DNA from: Nepenthes gracilis
Lineage: Eukaryota > Streptophyta > Magnoliopsida > Caryophyllales > Nepenthaceae
Direction of reading: 5' to 3'
NCBI GenBank assembly: GCA_033239525.1
Contig: BSYO01000009.1
Coordinates: 17,381,299 to 17,445,298 of the forward strand
DNA: 64,000 nucleotides
Of this stretch, positions 58,199-64,000 are shown in pieces. Position 1 is the first letter of the stretch. Each line of letters starts with the position of its first letter. The position numbers and the translations under genes were made by a program. The notes beneath the pieces were generated by a model. It searched no databases. It was given only the letters and a program-made list of their open reading frames with translations, and was not told the DNA's origin.

Positions 58199-58550
58199 TA
58201 GAAATAGCTCATTCATCTCTTTTGGGTGGTGATCAGCATTTGCTGGCATCAGCTGCTGGTCTTTTGGTTTGAGAGTCACTGCTATATTGATTAGTACAGA
58301 AGGGAAGCAAGGCTGATGTATCATATGAATAGTTGCATTTTGTTCCTCATTTTGGACATTATGCAAGAGGAAAAATAAGTATAGATGTTTGGTTCGAGTG
58401 ATCATATTCTAACTGTTAGATTTGCATTGTAGTTGATGAAAATCCAATGGGTAGAAGTCATGGTTCTTGCTTAAGACAAAAGTAACGTTATGTGATCAAT
58501 TTTTAGATATTTATCCGGCTATAGTGTATTATCTATCTATTTATTTTTAT
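58199..58550 (+). pseudogene. Duplicated C-terminal tail of ABCB29 plus 3' UTR
   Basis: Second copy of the 57850-58190 block. It still reads as 24 open codons (IEIAHSSLLGGDQHLLASAA, then GLLV and TGA) against [20 protein letters not shown] in the gene. It lacks the rest of exon 10, including the H-loop, so it cannot replace the real last exon. The following 3' UTR-like part also matches. The AG at 58199-58200 directly precedes the homology, but no transcript is implied. Confidence 0.8.
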
Positions 58551-59705
58551 ATGACCTATTGGAATTGTTATATGAATGAGATAACATGTTATTTGAAAAT
58601 TTTCTAAGGGTGTCTCTTAAATCTTTTTAATGTGACAACATTTTTGTAACACTGGCCATCTATATCTTTTTATTTTTTAGCTTTTGATTGAGTTTGAAAC
58701 CTACTAAAGTTTTCTCAATAATTGAATGTTTTTGTCATAGCAAGGTCTAAGATTGGGTGATAAAAAGTTGAAATTTATTTTATATTTTGGTTACATGTTC
58801 TAATTTTTATCATTTGTTTCTTGTTGCTAACTTTATGGAATGACTATAACAAGAATGACAAGTCACAATACAATCAACAATATCCACCTTATTAAAATAT
58901 CAAAATGAATGATGGTAGGCCAAATATATGAGGAAAAAACAAAAATTTATTCTTATTTTTTTCTTTTTACCGGGATAAAATATAAATGTGCTAAATAAGT
59001 CGTATTATTCATAATATAATATGACTCATAATAAATAATATTGGATTGTATATAATACGATCTAATACTTTATATCGTCCTAAGTTACACAGCAGACAGC
59101 TCGTGAGCTATATCCGCTCATGACACAATCAGGCCATGGCTCAAAATTTTTTTTATCAATCGATCAAATGACCATTTGGCGGGCAGGGGGATCCCCCTAT
59201 TTTATTTAAAAAATAAATATTAAAAAATTCTATATATATCCACTCTTTCAGCACAACATACACATTACACACACTCTTTCTATTATCTCTCTACTCTCTA
59301 CTAACTACTCTATTACTATATAAAATAATATTGATGTAATACTAGTATATTTATATTAAATTTTTTAAATTTATATATTAATATTATTATTTTATAAATT
59401 AATTATTAATTATAAAATATAATTTTTTTTTTAAAAAAATTTGATAGAAAAAGGATATGCAAAAATTATTTCTTTTTTTTGGTAAGTAATATCAAAAATT
59501 ATTTCGATACGCCTATGCCAATCATAACTTAATTTTGGTTGAGATACCGTTACTGCTCATTCTAGTTCTGGTCACTCTTGAAAAACATTCCACTAATAAA
59601 TGATAATTTTTTGAGATTAAATTAGTTAAAAGTCGGGAACAAGCCATTTGACAAAAAATATCAAAAATGATTATACATATAAAAGTTCTAATAATGTTTG
59701 GTTAT
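58551..59705. other. AT-rich intergenic region
   Basis: No gene recognised. Contains a palindromic cluster ATAATATGACTCATAATAAATAATATTGGATTG near 59010-59045 and a pyrimidine-rich stretch at 59270-59320 (repeats of CTCTCTACT). Flanks a solo LTR on the left. Confidence 0.5.
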
Positions 59706-60822
59706 TGATGGGTAGGTCCATCACTGGCAGACCCAATAAGAAAAATAACACAAAGTCTAGAAAACTCTAAACGCGCGTTAGACGGTCAATACTAGCATTG
59801 ACCGCCCGGTGCGCCAACCAGACGGCCAATGCGCTCCCTCAAGATGGTCAACATTTCTGTTAACAGGAAGTATTGTAACAGCAGGCCGCGAAAAGACATA
59901 GAATCTAATACGGGTCAGACCCAGTCTGGCAGGCATTCCCGTACACGACAAGCAACTGTCCTTTCCCTGATTTCACGTTTTCCTTGAAGTCAATCTCCTC
60001 TAAAGAAGGCATCAACGGATTCAGCGCCCTCCCCTGAGGAAGGCTCCAGATTGTCTCTTCTTGCCAACGATGAAGTCTAACGGTAACAAAAACACAAAAG
60101 GAAGGCAGATAATCTGGAGACCCGTTGTCCGCTCAGAAAGGAAACGATCCCATCAGATCACGCTAGTCAAACCTTCCTACTCAAGGAAAGCCGCCCAATA
60201 CCAGGCAAGGGATCACGCCTTCCTCTCCAGAGTGGAAACTCTAGGTTTATATAGACGATGGAGAGTGCGACCTTCCTAACCAAGGAAGGTCGCACTCTCC
60301 ATCGTCTATATAAACCTCGAGTTTCCACTCTGGAGGGACACGATCTGAATCACGAACACAGACACAAAATACAACGCAGGGCTTGAGCATACTTTCTCTC
60401 AAACGCTTACTTTGCCTATCTCACTCCAAGCCTCCAGATTACTGAGATTTTGCCCGCTCCCCAAGAATGGTCCTTCTAAGCTATCACGCTTTCAGGATAT
60501 AGCTCCCACTCGTTCCTTGCGAACATCGAGTCGAAAAACCAAACTCTCAACGAGTCACGGGACACCTCTACATCTACAGGCCAACACTCCCACCAATTTT
60601 ATTATCACACACTCTCTTTTTACTTACCAGTTCACCTTCTTAAAGTTCAACGGCTTGTTACTGACTTAAGCGTCGGAGTGTTTTCGGTGGGATAACATCC
60701 CGCCGGCAACTGACTTTTTGTTTACTATGGTGGTGTGCAGGATTCAGACTATGTGAACGGAGCCGGATCCAAACAATCAAGCGAATCCGAATCTGTTCGA
60801 AGTCATATTCAGGTACGCATCA
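59706..60822 (+). mobile_element. Solo LTR with TGATG...CATCA ends
   Basis: 1117 bp from TGATGGGTAGGTCC to GTACGCATCA, so the ends are a perfect 5-bp inverted repeat. It is flanked by GTTAT (59701-59705) and GTTGT (60823-60827), a 5-bp target duplication with one change. GC content is far above the flanks. No gag or pol lies on either side, so it is a solo LTR left by recombination. A TATA box (CTATATAAACC, about 60306) precedes a transcribed part ending in the typical GGAGTG...CCGCCGGCAACTG U5-like sequence. A 53-bp-arm hairpin surrounds the TATA box. Confidence 0.78.
60225..60335. repeat. Near-perfect hairpin in the solo LTR
   Basis: Arms 60225-60277 and 60283-60335 are reverse complements at 52 of 53 positions, separated by 5 bases (AACCA). 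The right arm holds TCTATATAAACC and the left arm its mirror GGTTTATATAGA, so a TATA-box region exists in both directions. The sole mismatch is the T/G in ACTCTAGG versus CCTCGAGT. Confidence 0.95.
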
Positions 60823-61848
60823 GTTGTTAAAATGGAATAAAGTAGAAATAAAATAATTATTCTCAAGAAATGAAATAAGATGAGAATGAAGTTAAAAATT
60901 ATTATTATCATATTTGATTATTTATTTGTATTAATTATGAATAAGTTTAAATTTAATTTTCTAATATTTGGCATATAATAATAGTAAGAGGAATAAAGTA
61001 AGAATTTATAGTAATAACTTTTTTACCCTTATTTAAAAAAAAAGATATTCTACAATTATTTCACATTCTTCTGAGAAACTATTTTCCGTCAAGCGGTACT
61101 ATACTATACAGAAGAAAATTCACAACCGGGTTCAGGATAATTTAACTAGCCAAAATTATAAATTATTTAAACAATATTACTTCATCATTAATAATATTAC
61201 TTCATCACAATCGACTAATGCCGGTAACTCGTTCAATCATATAAAGCGACATTTTCTTCGCGTAAATATCTACCACAGATTCCAACTCTCAACGATGCAG
61301 CTTGGTCATGCAGGAAGCAGTACAAAATTAGAGGATGAGTCAGGACTGCAGTCATATTAACGCAAGGAATGGATAGAAAACTTCCTTATGGCATGATAAC
61401 TGGCCATATTGTGTCCCACTCAGCTCCATTTCACCTGCACATTATCTTAGAGACGCTGTTCCTTTTTTCCCTGGATTACCACAGTAGAAAAATGAGTTCA
61501 GGATTACCATAGGTGGGCAGGTATACAAAAGAGAAAAACAAACATTTTTCGCTGCATTTGCTGCTGTTTTATACAGCATATGGACTGTAAGAAATATGAG
61601 TATTTTAGCAATTCAAAACCCTCCTAAATCATCTCATTGGACTAGTCAAATTTGGGTCATTGTCAGCATGAGTAGCCATTGTAGGTCCACATCGAATATT
61701 AAGAATTGGTCCCAAAATTGACTCTTCCATAATCCCCCAAAAAATATCTTCTACGATTACGTAAAATATGTTTTACTATAGACATTATTTGATCCAATTT
61801 AATCGTTATTCAGGTGAAAGATTGAACAAGCACATCATAAATCTTGAA
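60823..61848. other. Intergenic region between solo LTR and Harbinger relic
   Basis: Mostly AT-rich. A GC-richer patch from about 61280 to 61560 (CAGCTTGGTCATGCAGGAAG, GTCCCACTCAGCTCCATTTC) could be old exon or UTR sequence on either strand, but no frame was recognised. Confidence 0.45.
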
Positions 61849-62650
61849 TCAAATATGCATTGTATGAGTTGCATTTCTTTCACTTATAGATAATTTATGA
61901 ATCTCTGACAACAATGCATATAGTTGTTCCACCCATTGTTGAACCATCAAGTCAATCCCTAAACTATTGCTCAATATGTCACCAACCTTATTCATATTTG
62001 TACTTAATATATCAACCACTTGAAGAATATATTCAGACAATATGTTCACATCTACGCTAGCCTTACTTTTCCTTTCCTTAAACGTCCTCTGTGTAATTGG
62101 AGTTATAACAGACGATTCACTTTAAGTAGGTGATTCATCACTGTCATGTAAGTTTTCATTCTCTATTTCTACAATATTATTTATGCTGAACTGCTCGTTT
62201 TCTGATTTATCGTGTTTAAATCCTATAATAATATTCTTGGCGACTTGTGCATTTGCTTTAGTTGCATAATCTTTAGTGTAAGTTATTGACAAAATTTTAA
62301 AATACAAAAACAACTTCTTTTGTCAAATAATAGCCTCTTGTGGTTACGTAATAAAATATTAGGTGTTAAATTGTATTGTGGCCAAAGTATAAATAATATT
62401 AGGTAAAGTATAAAACTTACCTATATGTAGGCATTTTATATATGATGTTCTGTATCAACTATTTTTTATGCGTCATTCCATCCAAATCCAAAAGTATTTG
62501 TAACCATTTATTATATCATATACGATATTTCAATCCCTTTTTAATATTTTTATTCTAGATGAAATTGCTTTTAAATCCAAATTTGACAATTTTTATTTTA
62601 AAATTCTCTCTAACTCATCTAAATATCTTGATTCAAATCCATTGCCAGTA
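61849..62650 (-). pseudogene. Myb/SANT-like (Myb_DNA-bind_3 type) protein relic, probable Harbinger ORF1
   Basis: On the minus strand from about 62650 down: GFESRYLDELERIL, RIKILKRD, then after interruptions TYTKDYATKANAQVAKN (about 62280), an acidic stretch (NIVEIENENLHDSDES), and a C-terminal helical region (DILSTNMNKVGDILSNSLGI). The order 'xxxRxKxLKR ... (F/Y)GKDRATG ... acidic ... C-terminal helix' is that of plant Myb/SANT-like proteins of the type found as the second gene of PIF/Harbinger transposons and as host relatives. Stops and frameshifts lie in the N-terminal part. With the transposase relic directly upstream on the same strand, a transposon origin is most likely. Confidence 0.65.
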
Positions 62651-63006
62651 TTGTGTGTATCAGTATAATACAATTTAACCATGCTAATAGTAAGAGCATC
62701 ATTTTCATGAAGCTTTCATCTTCTTTTGGTATTTTTATAAACTTGTGACATGCTTACCACAATTATATAATACAAGTACACAACTATCTATCAAAATATC
62801 GCATTAAGCAAGAATTGTAGATGACATATCATAGCTATATATAAGCGAACACATAAATGAATACACATCGTCAACAAGAATTGCACTCAAACCGATATGC
62901 AAGCAAAATTACATTTCAAATAAGTCGATAAGAACATACTAAATGAGCACAGATAAATGATCGTAATAACTAACATTACTCAAGTTGAATGTGTCAAATG
63001 TAGCAT

Positions 63007-64000
63007 TCAATGATATCCCCTTTCGTTGAACATTGTATTTGCCAAGTTATCCTTTAGTTTACTCCAACCATCAGTTGGATCAAATTGTATTATCCTGTCC
63101 ACATCTTCATCTACCAAATCCTTGTGATACATATCATTGTATTTATTCTCAATAGAATCATAATCTATTTTATTTCTAATAAAATTGTAGAGCAGATAAC
63201 AATTAATAATAACTTGATAGTGTATTCTAATAAGATAAAATGATAGACTTTTAAGGATCTCACATTATATTTTCAACAATCTGAAATACCTTTTAATAAT
63301 ATTACTAGTGGCATATTTTATATTAAAAAATTTCTCTGCCATTCTTGGGTGGTGGCTTTAACGCAATTTATTTAAATGGTATCTTTGCTCCCTAAATGAT
63401 ACAAGGAATCCATTACAATTTGTATATCCCGTATTAACTAAGTGGCAAGTGCCTATATAAAAATACTATATATCATTATGTAAAATAACATATTAGAAAA
63501 AATATTATACTTATTTCAATGATTTAAAATTGTACCATTGGAAACTTTCAATTCATGTCTTCTATTTAGTGCATCTCGAAGAATTTTAAAATCTGCCATA
63601 AATCCTTCTCAACCAGGAAGTACATATATAAATTACATGTCATAAGTACTTACTCCTAACACGTTTGTAGATATATCTCCCTTATGAATTCAATATTTAG
63701 GTTTGTTTATAGTTTGTATCTTAATTTTTATGTATATTCCATTCAAAGCGCCTATATAATTCTACAATTACATATTGAACTGAAATGAGTTATCTAATAC
63801 ATTTATTATGCAAATATAACTGTGAATATATATAAAATAATTATCATATTGGGAACTACTTTCATTACTCATCTGTACGATTCTCAAGAATGGGTTCCGG
63901 TCATCTAAATGAGTGTGCCTGTAGATGTATTATTGTGACTAATACTTTATTAAATATTCTATTAACTATCTCACCCGACCTATCAAAATTATGAATATGC
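63007..64000 (-). pseudogene. PIF/Harbinger transposase relic (runs off the window)
   Basis: The C-terminal part is intact for about 60 codons on the minus strand: CYLLYNFIRNKIDYDS, IIQFDPTDGWSKLKDNLANT, FNERGYH and TGA at 63009-63007. Upstream come EKFFNIKYATSNIIKRYFRL (about 63345-63280), GFLVSFREQRYHLNK (about 63410), DFKILRDALNRRHELKVSN (about 63600-63545; an intron may follow, since CCAATG/GTACAA is a possible donor), VLPG near 63620, and GALNGIYIKIKIQTINKPKY (about 63755-63700). This is the order of the DDE_Tnp_4 domain of PIF/Harbinger (first catalytic Asp would be in ALDGTHI, here ALNGIYI, so Asp is lost). Non-functional. The 5' part lies beyond 64000. Confidence 0.8.

Noticed and set aside
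60061..60669. Two plus-strand open frames of 72 and 85 codons
   Set aside because: Within the solo LTR; GC-rich sequence alone explains the lack of stops.
61849..62313. Minus-strand frames as an intact small host gene
   Set aside because: The reading only makes sense as pieces of a longer Myb/SANT-like protein that is broken by stops, next to a transposase relic.

Overview
This is a 64 kb piece of a flowering-plant nuclear genome, most likely a eudicot. The reasons: GT-AG introns, plant-only gene families (PLS-DYW pentatricopeptide proteins, a plastid half-size ABC transporter), and an AT-rich background filled with Ty3/Gypsy, Ty1/Copia and PIF/Harbinger remains. No tRNA, rRNA, CRISPR array or prokaryote-like operon was seen. 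All calls come from reading the sequence; no database search was run.

Layout. 1-17.2 kb: a duplicated PPR locus. The left copy (1-840) is cut off just after its start codon. A degenerate Copia element follows, which was itself hit by a complete Tat-lineage Gypsy element (974-11010, perfect 5-bp target duplication ATAGG) and by an unclassified 1.08 kb insertion (11233-12308). The right copy (14594-17203) is a multiply frameshifted DYW-type PPR pseudogene. 17.2-24.5 kb: intergenic DNA, a 1.6-2.2 kb tandem duplication (19064-23078) in which one copy carries a terminal-inverted-repeat insertion, then an intron-containing ubiquitin pseudogene on the minus strand. 24.5-33.3 kb: AT-rich spacer, then an old reverse-oriented Tat relic with only one LTR. 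33.9-41 kb: two host genes facing each other: a three-exon CoA-dependent acyltransferase-like gene (+, one apparent frameshift) and an intact single-exon DYW PPR gene that matches MEF10 (-). 42-47.3 kb: a degenerate Copia element with two LTRs and a truncated reverse transcriptase. 47.7-57.9 kb: a complete ten-exon gene matching plastid ABCB29, with an LTR-like insertion in its largest intron and a duplicated 3' tail behind it. 59.7-60.8 kb: a solo LTR holding a 53-bp-arm hairpin. 61.8-64 kb: two minus-strand relics, a Myb/SANT-like protein and a PIF/Harbinger transposase, that together look like one DNA transposon running off the window.

Functional content. Two genes look intact: the MEF10-like RNA-editing factor and ABCB29. 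The acyltransferase-like gene is complete except for one frameshift that may be a sequence error. The other coding traces are transposon-derived or pseudogenes. The most unusual item is the antisense, apparently spliced gene carried between integrase and 3' LTR of the full-length Tat element, next to a 40-bp tandem array whose copies alternate strictly as an 80-bp dimer. Tandem arrays and antisense reading frames are known in this position in the Tat lineage, so these may be variants of a known theme rather than a new system.
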